Positions 33,401-45,179 of a stretch of 64,000 nucleotides of DNA are shown here, piece by piece; the stretch's first letter is position 1, and every line of letters begins with the position of its first letter. This stretch comes from Megamerina dolium. Lineage: Eukaryota > Arthropoda > Insecta > Diptera > Megamerinidae. Under the pieces are notes generated by a model, which was given only the letters and a program-made list of their open reading frames with translations, did not search any database and was not told the DNA's origin. Location: positions 26,559,253-26,623,252 of the forward strand of contig OY978525.1 of NCBI GenBank assembly GCA_963854835.1, read 5' to 3'. Both the position numbers and the translations under genes were made by a program.

Positions 33401-35301
33401 GTGATTTAAAATACATTTTTAAATGTCTATATAATATGAATTGTATTTTTAAAACGAATTAAACTTATGTAGTGTAGTTTTTTGTGGTTATTCTAATTTA
33501 TATGAAAACTCTCCAAAATCTAATATGTATGTGCGCAAGTTCATTGTTCGATCAAATTATTGGAGTCACTGTCAAGGTAAGACAATTGTTATAATTTATC
33601 TTGCTTATTACAATGAATTGAAGGGCCTTACTTTAGCGGATAATGATTTTGCCAAATACAATATTTATGGTATGCTTAACATCGTAAGCATTATTCGACA
33701 GTGAAATACAATTGGCGCATTGTAGAATTTAGAATTTTTTTAGGATTCGCCACATGTACTTTTTGTCTTTGACGACACCTAATATGATTTAATGCAGACC
33801 ATGTTAACTTTTGAAGCGACCGTTTAATGGATTAGTATATCTGAAGAACACAATCATTAGTGAAAACTCTAACGTTTCTACTTAAAGATTCCTTGTCATT
33901 CGAACACAAAATTTAGTAATACATGTAACAAATATAAACATTTTTGAGGCCATTAAGTAAAACCATAACCGTGGATAATAAAACACATGGGAGGTTCTAT
34001 TTTACTTTTTACTTTTTCTAATATTGTATTTTTTTGTAATGTATTTGTTGGAATAACCATTTATCATCTATTTGTTGCACAGTGTAATAGGGTATGCCTC
34101 GTGGATCACGCCCACAAAATGGTTTAGTATTGTTTTTCGAAAGTAAATGACAAGAACAAACGTAATTAAAAATCAAGAACAATCCGGTTTCAGCACTAAA
34201 TTTATCGATAGATAATCGAAAAAGTATTCTCACTTTACCGAATTGTCACTTTTATTTAAAGAATACACTATATACAACAATTAAGAATGGAAGAAGGATT
34301 GTATGTAAAAAAGGCATGCAAACATTTTGTTTGGTAGCGAAGAACGCACGGGGAAGAGAGAGAGTTATTACTTCACGTACATGTTACATGCTTTATTCTT
34401 GTAGTTCGTAATGTCAAATAATAAGAAAACGAATTGACATGTCGCCGAGAAACATTTTTGCCTCTGTAAACGTGAAAGAAACTTTCAAAGGGAATTGAAA
34501 ATGCTTTTATGCAAGTAAAAATATATACATATGTAATTTGAAAGTACGCACTAACTAACATGTTTAAATATGCCGGGTGAGATGGTCATGATCAAATGTT
34601 ATCAAATTTTTACTATGAAAAAAAGAAACATCTCAAGGAAATTGCTTCAGTTGCCTTTTCATATGTCAAATGACCTTATGTTTGTCTTTGATCATGATCA
34701 TAAGTGGTGACTGGAGATCTGTAATGACAATGACAGTTAGACATTGTAATAATTTTGTACTTCACCGCCGTTTTCGTGAAAGCATACAATGAAAATGGTC
34801 AGATTTGTCGAGAGAAAATAATATAGATTTTTAGCACGATAATGTCTTAGTGTCTTATAAGCCCCACATTTGAGTGCGAATTCAGTAAATATTAGCGACA
34901 AAGTAATGCATTCTCCAGTGCCCTTACTCTGTAGTGCGATGCGAAAGCAAATTGATACAAATTTGTCTTTCGAATTGAAATTATCATTTTGTTTCGAACT
35001 TTTCGGAAATCATTTTAAGACGAATTCAGCCATAAAATAAAATTCACTGCATGAATTTCAGCCGAAAATCTATTAAATATTAATTTTAATAATAATTAAT
35101 TATAAATAATTATTATGTAATTATCTCATCGTTGAAGGAAATATTATTACAAGCACAATAAAGCCACTTACACTTTCCATCATCTGGAATATCGGCTGCA
35201 ACAATGGTCGGTCGTATACTAAATACTGATAAGATGACCGAGACAAATAAAAATAATAAAAACACTGAATTTTGCACAAATATCGGCATCTTGTATGGCA
35301 T
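27415..35301 (-). CDS. Tsf3: transferrin, Tsf3-type, probably membrane-anchored
   Basis: This is a two-lobed extracellular transferrin. Coding exons are 35301-35172, 29641-29274, 29185-28883 and 28803-27415. All have GT..AG junctions and join in frame to 729 aa. Exon 1 supplies a signal peptide (hydrophobic NSVFLLFLFVSVILSVFSI) and DDGK; the join gives LRVCIVEPRGNYRKAPKFCP, the normal start of a transferrin N-lobe. Exon 3 carries RYPSLCQMC and RRGALYCL. Exon 4 carries the end of the N-lobe and the C-lobe with EGALRCLAEGADVAFL. The last 25 residues are hydrophobic after a small-residue stretch, as in a GPI-anchor signal. By eye the N-lobe lacks the usual Asp, the second Tyr (Arg240 there) and the His; only Tyr126 is kept. 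The C-lobe keeps Asp437, Tyr465 and His610 but has Asp541 where the second Tyr is expected. Canonical iron binding is therefore doubtful. The Tsf3 name rests on general layout; Tsf2-like assignment is less likely because of length. Confidence 0.85.
29642..35171 (-). other. 5.5-kb first intron of Tsf3
   Basis: The donor is GGAAAGT|GTAAGT (35171-35170) and the acceptor CATTACAG (29642). It is AT-rich and holds one mariner remnant (30775-31545). Otherwise no coding pattern is visible; open frames such as 32418-32606 and 32707-32892 look random. Regulatory sequence is plausible but not recognisable. Confidence 0.7.
30775..31545 (+). pseudogene. mariner transposase remnant
   Basis: Broken frames keep the mariner order. 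The N-terminus is MLIKQNFLFEKTIIQAKQKL with TILQWFVQF. Near the end come STVAMAKWHELGYAFLSHPAYSADLAPCDYLLLPNMKKCLGSK (about 31395-31515), quoted here as separate motifs: AMAKWHELGY and PAYSADLAPCDYLLLP. The last includes the third catalytic Asp region of DD34D elements. There are multiple stops and frameshifts. No terminal repeats were found. Confidence 0.65.
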
Positions 35302-36429
35302 TTGAGTTTTATTTAGTTATATATTATATAATTTTTATATTTCTTGTTTTCTCTGCTTTGATAAACTATTTATTTTCAGCTACTGTAAATATGTAATAAC
35401 GATCTTTGTATCAAATAAATAAAACTCATTTAAATATTTTCATTAATAATTATAATCATTTAGTTGTTATTGCTGTTGATATGACACCACTCAAACAAGA
35501 ATATACTTTATATATAAATGATAAACAAGCAGAAGCGAAAAAATTCATTTAATTAATTGCTGTTGTTTTTTTTTAAATATTTTTATTATTAACATAACGC
35601 CTCTTAAATTTTAATCGTGTAAATATTATTCGTTGTTGTTGTTTGCTTTTTGAATTTCTGTTTAAAATCAAAATTAATATTATATCAATCGTAACAAAAA
35701 AAAAAAAAGTCCAACCAACAATGTAATGGCTGATGATCAATTGAATAAAAAAATAATAAAAAAGAACCGATCGATCGTACTATTCAAGTCGATCGTTTTA
35801 CTCAGACTGAGATTTAAGATTGTCTCAAAAACGTATATTTGTTTACAAATTGGTTGTTGGTTGCTTTTGATTTGCTTTGTTGGGTTAGTTCAAATGTGAC
35901 GGAGCGGGGAGTACACTGTACACACACATACAAACATAAAGCATCAAAATAAACAACAATTAAGTTTTTAAACTTGAAATCACAGAATTCATATAAGTAT
36001 TTTAAAGTGTAATTACAATAAGCTTCTCCCGCCAGTTTAATCGAAATTCTGAGTCTCGTTGTATAATGACTCTCGTAAAAAAGAGAAGGCTGAGAGTGAT
36101 TTTCTGGGCTTGTTTAATGTTAGCCTGTAGGTAGTGCTTAGAGAAATGATAAGTATGTTTCCAAATATTGCTTACGCTCACATAGTCAGTGTTAATTAGG
36201 AGTAATGCATATAATAGTAGTCGGTATATTATATTCGTAGTAGTCCAAATACGAGTATATAAATGTCGAAAATAATTCGGAAATTTTTAATTAAAACAAG
36301 TATGATGGATATTTACTGCTTTATTATGTAAAACGAGGCAGATATCAATTTGCTTGCATTTTGTTTTTGGTATTTCTAAATTAGCCAGAGTGTTGTATTT
36401 TACATGATACAGCAGAGCTGTAGTGTTGA
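35302..36429. other. upstream region of Tsf3
   Basis: The Tsf3 promoter should lie here, read leftwards. No clear core element stands out. A polyA/T-rich stretch at 35695-35710 and GATCGATCG-like palindromes at about 35768-35790 are the only notable features. Confidence 0.4.
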
Positions 36430-38262
36430 TTAGTAAAATTCAAGATTTCTTGGCCTAGTCAAGCTACCTCTCGTTTGAGATGAAAATTGTTCAGCCTTCA
36501 GCGCCATATGTAAGGACTGGTATAATGAGATATATGTAGAGCGCATTTTCGTTCTTCTTCGAGAGAGGGCTCGACCACGTTTGTTTGCAATAGTGATATT
36601 TGGCAATATCTCCTCGCTAGCATCAAACAATGTCAATAGTCAAGAGTGTCAACAGTGACGACGTGCTGCTTGTTCAAGATGCCGCGCTTTTTGTTTGTTC
36701 ACACTAGTTTCAACTCCGTCTTGTCCTCGTTCATCTTAAGACTCATTCGACGAGACTGTATTTTCAATTCATATGATATTGTACTGACTGATATTACTGA
36801 CGGGTTATCAGTAGCATCTGCAGCTTTGATGTTCTTCAGTCTTAAAATAGCTGCGTTCACCTGGTCATGATCGGGTGGTAGAACTTCAACACCACCATAA
36901 TCTGTAATTTGTGTGTGTTCTTGTAACTTCTGCCACTGGCGGAATTGTTACCTCTACAGACTTGGTACACTTTGGACATCAGTAACCAGATTCCAATTTT
37001 CTTCACGACGGTTGTTTGATTGTCTCAAAAAAGTTTCGAGTCTAAATCTTGTCGCTGCTTATCTCTATCCAATCATACTTGCATCTTTGGAACTCTCTCT
37101 GATTACACTTCGAAATATGTCTCTACGCAGTGCTTTTCTCTCTGTACTGCTCCTCAACGGATAGAGTAGTATAGCGATTATATCATTCATTCCTCAGAGA
37201 CCGGTAATATGGAGTGAGGCAGCAGATGTAATAGTTGAATGATAAAAGTATCTGCAGCTTCTGGTGAACTCAGCTCATAAATGAGTGCGCACATTAGCTG
37301 CAACAAGGTAGTGATCTGAATCGATCTTCGCACCATGGATTGATTTCACGTCCACCACTACGTGATCAATTTGGTTCCTCGCTCGCTGTTCTGGAGACAA
37401 CTACGTCGCGGCAAAATCGATCAGCCTCATTCCTATTTCGGAGGTGTTCTTCGAGGCGCTGACAGAAGCTATTTTTGGTCACATCGTTCTTTTAATCCAT
37501 CGGAGCGTGTGCAAATATTAGGCTGATGTTAAAAATGTTTGCCTTCATGCACACTGTTGCCAAACGTCCGTTCACAAGATGTCGCAGTCTCTCACTGACA
37601 ACAAATTCACATTCTAGTTTGTGTCTTTCTGCATGACAACTGTATTTCATCGCATTTCCTGAAGAGCGGTGATGCCAGCCTTGTACTTATCGAAGGGATT
37701 AATCACATTTCCTGTAGAGGGATCACACATTTCAGGTGCATATCCATAAACCGTCGTCCTTATGCCATCTGCGGGTTCACCAATAAAAGGGTTAGTCTTT
37801 ATCCGAGGCACTGGACATTTTTTCATTTGTGTCGAGTTTTTATACGATGCCGTAGTTCAGTGGTTAATGCGTTGACCTTCTGATCTGCAGGTCGTGGGTT
37901 CAATCACCGGCTGAAGCATCAATTTAACATTGAAAGGAATTTTCTTTCGAACGGTAACCACCTGTCGGCAAGTAATTGGCAATTCTTCCGGCAGGAACAA
38001 AATACCACGGAAAAGTTTCAAAAAGAACTCTGTGAACAAAGCTTAAAAAAAGTGTTGTCACAACGGTTTTGCCGTTCGGAACCAGCTAAAATACGTAGGT
38101 CCATTCTAAAACTATCCAAAATTTAACACGCACAACGGTACTGGAAGAGAAGCTCGGCCGAAGAGTCCTTCGGGGCTTATAATTGCCACATATTGTATAT
38201 TATTTTTACAGTTTTTAAGCAGTTTTACAGTTAGTTGCGCTAAGCACAATCTCTAACCGATG
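36430..38262 (-). mobile_element. RTE-like LINE, internally deleted copy, carrying a SINE insertion
   Basis: On the minus strand it matches the longer copy at 41905-44884 in collinear blocks. Bases 37740-37810 (TTATCCGAGGCA) match the start of the endonuclease ORF. Bases 37270-37500 match the endonuclease and 36790-37180 the linker (AGCAACTGCAGCTTTG-like and TCTTCAGTCTTAAAAT). Bases 36430-36780 match the end of the reverse transcriptase. The core with YADD is missing. Sequence at 38230-38262 (GCACAATCTCTAACCGA) matches the 5' end of the other copy, so the SINE at 37846-38205 inserted inside this LINE. Confidence 0.7.
37846..38205 (+). repeat. tRNA-derived SINE, full length, inside a LINE
   Basis: The head is GATGCCGTAGTTCAGTGG with B box GGTTCAATCAC. 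The body holds CCACCTGTCGGCAAG and CCGTTCGGAACCAGC. The tail is GCTTATAATTGCCACATATT. The flanking AGTTTTTA on both sides (about 37833-37840 and 38210-38217) may be the target duplication. Confidence 0.8.
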
Positions 38263-40107
38263 ACTCACTACTCATTTCAGTCGCCACCCAACGGGTGTTA
38301 TGAATATGTTAGCTGGTGGTTGCCACGTAGAGAAATTAAGTTTTCACACTTGCAAGCAGAACAAATTACATGATGACCAGTGAGTTGATTTGCGATGAGT
38401 TCCACCAGGATTGCGCTAGCTTCAATAGGTTGAGACAGTCATATAGACACTTTAGAATTTTTTTCGAATAATATGATCCGCATTTATGATCAGCATTATT
38501 TGTTTTTTTTTTCTGTTATACATCTTTTGCCGGTAAGAAATTTGACTCATCCTAATATAATTACATTGGCATATATTTTTAATAAAGTTTATTTGAAAAC
38601 ATGATATGATATGTGCATGAATGTATGTGCTATAAGTCTATATTTAACAATAGTTAATTGCAATTTAAATAGCTCATATCAACATCAATATATTAGACAA
38701 TATGTGCATGTGAACGAAGTGTTAATTCTATGTGGGAAATTTGTATGTAATTCGTTTTAACGCCGTAGATATTTTACGTTTTTTGTATAAATTTGCTTAA
38801 TTGCGTCAGTGATATAATGTTTTTCACAGCAAATTGTGTAAATTTCATTATTCGCATAAATTTAAATTGTAAATATCTTAACAATTTAGATATGAACCTT
38901 TCTATTATTGTTGAAGTTTAAACGAAGTATGTTTAAATTAGGAAATTATATTAATTAACACCTTTTTCAATGTTATTTTAGACATTTTCAATTTGATTGT
39001 AGAATATCTTCAATTGATTTTAGGTTAGGTGAAATTGTGGGGGCTTTGTTTATAATAAAGCCCTAAAAATGAATTGACAGTCAGTCCAGTAAGTCAATAC
39101 AATTTCTATTTCATAATCGAATTTTATGAGAGTCGTGATAATATGCATAAAGAGTTTTCTGTTGCTTTACATTTTCTCTCTCATTTAGTAATACATCACT
39201 CTTTGACTCTCTCATTAACAGTATATAGTATTTTCTCATTTTTTAAATTTGCAGACAGAGATAATTCTTATCATACATTGAAATTCTGTTTTCAATTGTT
39301 GCTATTTAATAAGAAATAAATTAAAAACATGCACTGTAATATGAATTATTGATTCGTTATATTAATACATATATATTTACTTTATTTGTTTATTTAGTGT
39401 ATAAATACTTATGCATATGTTTTGTTGTTTTTATTTATAATATATTTATGACAAAAAGAGCTCAACAACCTTTTGTGAGCAAATGTAGACATAATTAAAA
39501 GTGTATAATATGTACATATATCTTGAGAATAAAAATATTGTACTTAGGTGAAATTTAGTATGAAATTGTAAGTTTTCGAGAAAGTTTAATCAAAATTGTG
39601 TGCTTGTATAAATAAGTTTTTAGGTCGATGAGTGCGAATAGCTAGTTTTTGTATGCAAATATGTGATATAATTGAGAAGTGAGTTGATTTATTGTGTGAT
39701 TCTGATTGTTTTCAGAATAATAACTAATAACTAGCAAGTAGTATAAATTGTTTGCCGTACAATGAATATGATTTGTAATTTCAATCATTTCATTTGCTAA
39801 TAATACCCTCTGTGAAATTTGCACCCATATGGGATTTCAACGAATCAATCTTTTTGTAAAGAAAAATCACAGAAATTGCAGTGGTTATCAATATGGAATC
39901 ATTTAGATGCAGCAAGTACAAAAACTCACAGGGTTAATACTTGTATTTATTGTACTTACTTATTTAGCTATTAAAACAGATAATCGATTTTGACTGCTCG
40001 TAAAATAATTCGTCACAAAATTGTGTTTTTACTCGTTGACGCCAATTAGAAATTTCAAGTGTTAACAGCTTTTTAAGTATCGGGTGTTTTTAATTAAGGT
40101 ACATATA
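38263..40107. other. AT-rich intergenic DNA
   Basis: No gene or recognisable repeat; short open frames at 39074-39319 and 39642-39824 are not supported. Confidence 0.45.
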
Positions 40108-41764
40108 CAGTATTGTGCAAAACTTAAGCAACTGGTATAGTGCTCTCATTGATTTCAAATTTACTAAAAAATAAAAGCGCTTAGATTGAATGTTTTAATA
40201 TTTATTTGTTCCTTCATTAAATACATAAAAACCAACAACAACAAAAGTTCGGTATTCTTACGAAATTAACGGTAAACAACAAAAAACAAATTATACTCAT
40301 ATTTCATCTGTGCAAAACTTAAGCAACTCGGAGTGCAAAGGTGTTCGATATTTCTTTGTTCAGAAAATAACGGATCTTTTTCGGAGTTTTTTCTGCTTTG
40401 TGCATTAACATTGATCTAACTCAGTACAAAAAAGTCTTTCTTAGCGCACAGTTCTTTCAAACATATTGAAATCCAAAATGCAACGTGTCCGTTATAGTCA
40501 TCAATTTAAGATGAAGGTTATATCGTTATTTAAGGAAGAAAAACCACAGAATGACATTGCAAAATCATTAAATATCAACAAATCTATGATATCAAGATGG
40601 ATAAGATTATTTGATAAAACTGGTAGCGTTACAGATCGAAATTCAGGAGGAAGATCCCAAAAAATTTCTTATAGGGAAGCTATTCAAATTAAAAAATTGA
40701 TTAAAAAAAATCCGTTCATGTCTTCAAAAGATATAGTAAATACTCTTAATTTAAATGTCGATTCAAGCACAGTAAGAAGGCATTTGATTAAAGTTGGTTT
40801 AAAAAGCTACAAAGCGGTAAAGAAACCAATGCTTACACCAAAACATGTAAAAAAAAGGTATGTTTGGTTTAATGCCTTCAAAACAAAAACAACAACATAT
40901 ATTTTTTTTTCCAGACTTGAATTTGCTAAGAAGTACGTGGGCTGGTCCATAAAAAAGTGGTTTGGCGTACTGTTCAGTGATGAAGTTAAAATAAATTTAT
41001 TTAATTCAGACGGAATAATAAGAGTTCGACATGCGAAAAGTGAAGGCCTCAATCCGCGATACTGTAAAAAGACTGTAAAGCATGGAGGAGGGAATGTCAT
41101 GGTGTGGGCGTGTTTTTCGAGGAGTGGACTTGGTCCGTTGCATAGAATTGACCACAAAATGGACAGATTTATGTATAAGGACATCTTAGAAACTGCAATG
41201 TTGCCTTTTGCGGAATGGAATATGCCACTTCGATGGGTGTTTCAGCACGACAATGATCGGAAACACACATCGAAGTTTGTGAAGGATTGGCTACAGTCAA
41301 ATAAGATTCAAGTGCTTGATTGGCCGGCACAATCGCCCGACTTGAATCCTATTGAAAATTTGTTTTCAATTTTAAAACGAGGCTTGGGATCAAAGCGCTT
41401 TAAAAATAAAGACGTACTATTTTTAGGCCTCAAAACTGAATGGGAAAATATAAATAAATCATATTTAACGAAATTAGTAGCTTCTATGCCCAAAAGGTGT
41501 GCTGCAGTAATTAAAAATAAGGGATACTACACAAAATATTAAAAGTTGCTTAAGTTTTGCACAGATGAAATATGAGTATAATTTGTTTTTTGTTGTTTAC
41601 AGTTAATTTCGTACGAATACCGAACTTTTGTTGTTGTTGTTTTTTATGTATTTAATGAAGGAACAAATAAATATTAAAACATTCAATCTAAGCGCTTTTA
41701 TTTTTTAGTAAATTTGAAATCAATGAGAGCACTATGCCAGTTGCTTAAGTTTTGCACAATACTG
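40108..41764 (+). mobile_element. Tc1-like transposon with long inverted repeats, apparently intact
   Basis: Flanked by TA at 40106-40107 and 41765-41766. Inverted repeats of about 217-221 bp (40108-40328 and 41544-41764) differ at only about four positions by eye. Each arm holds two direct copies of TGTGCAAAACTTAAGCAACT, one at the tip and one at the inner end, the IR/DR plan of elements such as Sleeping Beauty and Minos. It carries a complete transposase gene. Near-identical arms mean a recent insertion. Confidence 0.93.
40478..41542 (+). CDS. Tc1-family DD34E transposase with a probable 57-nt intron
   Basis: The ATG is at 40478 and the frame is open to the TAA at 41540-41542 (354 aa unspliced). 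The N-terminal helix-turn-helix region reads QNDIAKSLNINKSMISRWIR, followed by GGRSQKI and a second HTH with STVRRHLIKVGL. The catalytic triad is FSDEVK, QHDNDRKHTS and QSPDLNPIENL; 34 residues separate the second Asp from the Glu. At 40858-40914 a GTATGT...TTTTTTTTTCCAG segment of 57 nt has no stop and keeps frame. Removing it gives KKRLEFAKKYVGW, the usual Tc1 linker, and 335 aa, close to the family norm of about 340. The enzyme cuts and pastes the surrounding element. No disabling change is visible. Confidence 0.92.
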   Translation: MQRVRYSHQFKMKVISLFKEEKPQNDIAKSLNINKSMISRWIRLFDKTGSVTDRNSGGRSQKISYREAIQIKKLIKKNPFMSSKDIVNTLNLNVDSSTVRRHLIKVGLKSYKAVKKPMLTPKHVKKRYVWFNAFKTKTTTYIFFSRLEFAKKYVGWSIKKWFGVLFSDEVKINLFNSDGIIRVRHAKSEGLNPRYCKKTVKHGGGNVMVWACFSRSGLGPLHRIDHKMDRFMYKDILETAMLPFAEWNMPLRWVFQHDNDRKHTSKFVKDWLQSNKIQVLDWPAQSPDLNPIENLFSILKRGLGSKRFKNKDVLFLGLKTEWENINKSYLTKLVASMPKRCAAVIKNKGYYTKY

Positions 41765-41886
41765 TATACATTTGTTATCTTACTTCTTATGAGGCACCAT
41801 CCGGTCGGTATATTTTTGTATATGTATTGGCTTTTAAGTAGTCAATTGTACCCATTTACCGAACTAGGCTGCAAACGATGGTCCAA

Positions 41887-41904
41887 TGTCTTCTATTCTT
41901 ATAC
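41887..41904. repeat. 18-bp target site duplication, 3' side of LINE
   Basis: TGTCTTCTATTCTTATAC occurs here and at 44885-44902, exactly bracketing the LINE. Confidence 0.75.
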
Positions 41905-44884
41905 TTACTTACCTACTTATGTGGCCATAACAACCGAATATCGATTTAGGCCGAAAATAACATGCTTCGCCAGCCATCTCTGTTCTTTGCTAGCTGGAGC
42001 CAGTTAGAAATTTCAAGCGCCGTCAGGTGCTCTAGTACTTGGTCTTTCTACCGGAGGTTAGGTCTTCTTCTTCTGCGTCGTCCTCCAGCGGGTTCCGAAT
42101 ATAACACCTTCATAGCTTGAGCGCGTTCTTCCATTCGCTCGACATGACCTAGTCAGCGCAGCCGCTGGATTTTGATGCGCTTTACTATGTCAATATCGGC
42201 ATACAGCTCATACAGTTCATGGTTGTACCTTATTTGGTACTCGCCACCTAAGCAAATAGGTCCAAAGATCTTTGCGTAGGACTTTACTCTCGAAAACTCC
42301 AAGCATTCGCTCATCCGAGGTGGGAATTGTCCAGGCTTCACCGCCATATGTTAGGACAGGCATGATGAGAGACTTGTAGAGTGTAGTTTTCGTTCTTCGA
42401 GAGAGGGCTCGACTTCTCAATTGCTTACTCAGCCCAAAGTACCACCTGTTTGCAAGAGTGATCCTTCGCAATATCTCCAGGCTGACGTCATTACAGTTGT
42501 TGATGCTGGTTGCAAGATAGGTAAAGTCCCTTACTACTTCAAAAGCGTAGTTGTCAACAGTGACGTGCTGTCCCGGCGTCTTGTTGATACTAGATATTTC
42601 GTCTTGCCCTCGTTCACCGTAAGACCCATCCGACGCGACTCTCTTTCCAACTCTGAGAATGCTGCACTGACTGATCGCGTGTTCATGCCGATTATGTCAA
42701 TATCGTCGGCATACGCTAACAGCATGACACTTTTGTTGAAGATAGTGCCATTATGTCGTACATCAGCAACTCGTATTATTTTCTCCATAATAAGATTGAA
42801 GAAGTCGCGCGATAACGAATCACCTTGTCTGAAACCCCGTGCGGAGAGGTCCTTCCCAATTTTCACTACACAACGGGAGTTATGCAGTGTCATTCTACAA
42901 AGTCCAATGAGCTTTGCAGGAATACCGAACTCAGACATTGTTGCGTAGAGGTAATACCTTACCGGACTGTCGAAAGCGGCTTTATAATCAACAAATAGGT
43001 GGTATGTGTCGATCTGTTTTTCTTGGTTCTTCTCCAGGATTTGTCACAGTGTAAAAATCTGGTCGATGGTGGATTTACCAGGTCTGAAGCCACACTGATA
43101 AGGTCCAATCAGGTTGCTTAGCATAAGCTTCAACCTTTAACACAGTACGCTCGATAGAACCTTGTATGCGATGCTCAGGAGACTTATTCCACGCTAGTTG
43201 GCGCAAATTGTGGGGTCTCCTTTTTTATGTACAGGACAGAGAACACTGAGCCTCCAATCATCAGGCATGCTTTCATCCGACCATATTCTGCTTATGAGCT
43301 GGTGCATGCGGGTGAGCAGCTCATCGCCTCCGGTCTTAAACAACTCGGCAGGCAGGCCATCAGCACCTGCAGCTTTGTTGTTCTTCAGCCTTAAAATGGC
43401 CGTTTCAACCTCGTCATAGTCGGGTGGTGGAATATCAACACCATCATCTGTGATTGGGGTTTTCGGGCAAACTCCTCCACTGGCGGAATTGTTCGTAGCA
43501 TCGCCATTCAGTAACGTGGAGAAGTGTTCCCTCCATAGGCTCAGTACACTCTGGACATCCGTAACCAGATTCCCATTTCCATCACGACAAGAAGAGGCTC
43601 CGGGATTTAAACCTCCACTTAGGCGCTTGATCTTTTCAAAGAATTTTCGAGTCTCATTCTTGTCGGTACATATCTCTATCTCCTCACACTCGCGTCTTTC
43701 CAACTCCCTCTTCTTGCGCCTGAAAAGACGTCTCTTTGCACTCCTTTTCTCTCTATACCGCTCCTTAACAGCTCGCGTTGCTGCGGGTTTTTCTGTAGGC
43801 GGCGTCTTTCTCTGCGGTAGCGTCGCGACACTCCTGATCATACCACTCATTTCTCAGAGGCCGGTAGTAACCGATTACCTCCTCGGCAGCAGTAGTCATG
43901 AGTGGGATATATGTGTCTATTAAGTGGGGGAGTGTTCTGCATAAGCAGATCCGATAGTCGAGTGGAAAATGCATCGGCTGTCTCTGGTGATCGCAGTTTA
44001 CTGACGTCGAGCTTTCTCTGTGTGGGACTTTTCTTGTTATTTGCGACACATAAACGTGTGCGCACCTTAGCTGTAACAAGGTAGTGATCCGAGTAGATGT
44101 TGGCACCACGGATCGATTTCACGTCCATCATACTGGAAGCATGCCTTCCGTCAATCACCACATGATCAATTTGGTTTCTTGTACGTTGATCTTGGGAAAG
44201 CCATGTCGCTTTGGAATCTGGTACCACCAATTACCATGTTTCGTGCTGCGGCGAAGTCGATCAGCCTCATTCCGTTATCGGAGCTGTTCCTGACTTGCCC
44301 ACCTTGGCATTAAAGTCGCCAAGCACGATTTTGATATCGTGTCGGGGGCAGCGGTCATAAGCTTCTTCGAGGCGCTGAAAGAAGCTCTCCTTGGTCACAT
44401 TGTCCTTCTCATCCGTCGGAGCGTGGGCACATATAAGACTGATGTTGAAGAATTTTGCTTTGATGCGGATTGTGGCCAGCCGCTTGTTCACAGGCATGAA
44501 ATGTGAGACAAGATGTCGTAGTCTCTTGCCGACCAAAAATCCACATCCTAATTCGTGCCCTCAGCATGGCAACTGTAGTAAATGTCACAGGACGCTCTTT
44601 TGGAGCAGCCCTGTCTCATCCATCACATTTCCTGGAGAACGGTGATGTCAGCTCTGTATTTTTCGAGGACATCAACCAGCTGGATAGAGGCACCCTCTCT
44701 ATAAAGGGACCGGACATTCCAGGTGCATATCCGTAAATCGTTGTACTTTTTTCGTTTGCGGGGGTCATCTACAAAAGCGGTAGTCCTTATCCGAGGCATA
44801 TCTTTTTTTTTTATTTGGGGGTTTTTTTATGTGGCGGGTCCCAAACCCAACGCACAATCTCTAACCGAGGAGATTTTTGCCATT
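41905..44884 (-). mobile_element. RTE-like LINE, near full length (2980 bp), decayed
   Basis: Read on the minus strand from 44884, a frame starting MPRIRTTAFVDD (about 44800) leads into an AP-endonuclease: CTWNVRSLYREGA, DITVLQEMRW, then HAPTDEKDNVTKESFF and IVLGDFNAKVG (44440-44300), RNQIDHVVIDGRH and SDHYLV (44180-44080). A linker and the reverse transcriptase follow: LKNNKAAGADGLPAELFK, LCPVHKKGDPTICAN (about 43400-43200), GFRQGDSLSRDFFNLIMEKI and LLAYADDIDII (42850-42690), then GLTVNEGKTKYL. Stops and frameshifts break it into at least four frames. The 3' end is a TAAG-type short repeat, as in RTE elements, rather than poly(A). Flanked by 18-bp duplications. The clade name is tentative. 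Confidence 0.82.
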
Positions 44885-45179
44885 TGTCTTCTATTCTTAT
44901 ACCAGCTGAATTTGATAAAGGTGTTAGTCAAGACCTTCTGTCAAAATCTTCCAGGTAGTGGATGAGTATAGGTCGTCGAATCGATAAGTCTCGGTACTCG
45001 GTTATATTCACCTTAAGAGCGGCCATAGGCACAGTATTGTATGAATACTATCCCTAAGAGTGAACATTGTAATACATAAATTGATCCATCTATGGACGAT
45101 TGTGCGTAGTAAAATGTGGGCGAATTGCTTGAATGTTGGAAATAAATGTTCACGATTTATAATCGTATGATGTATAATG

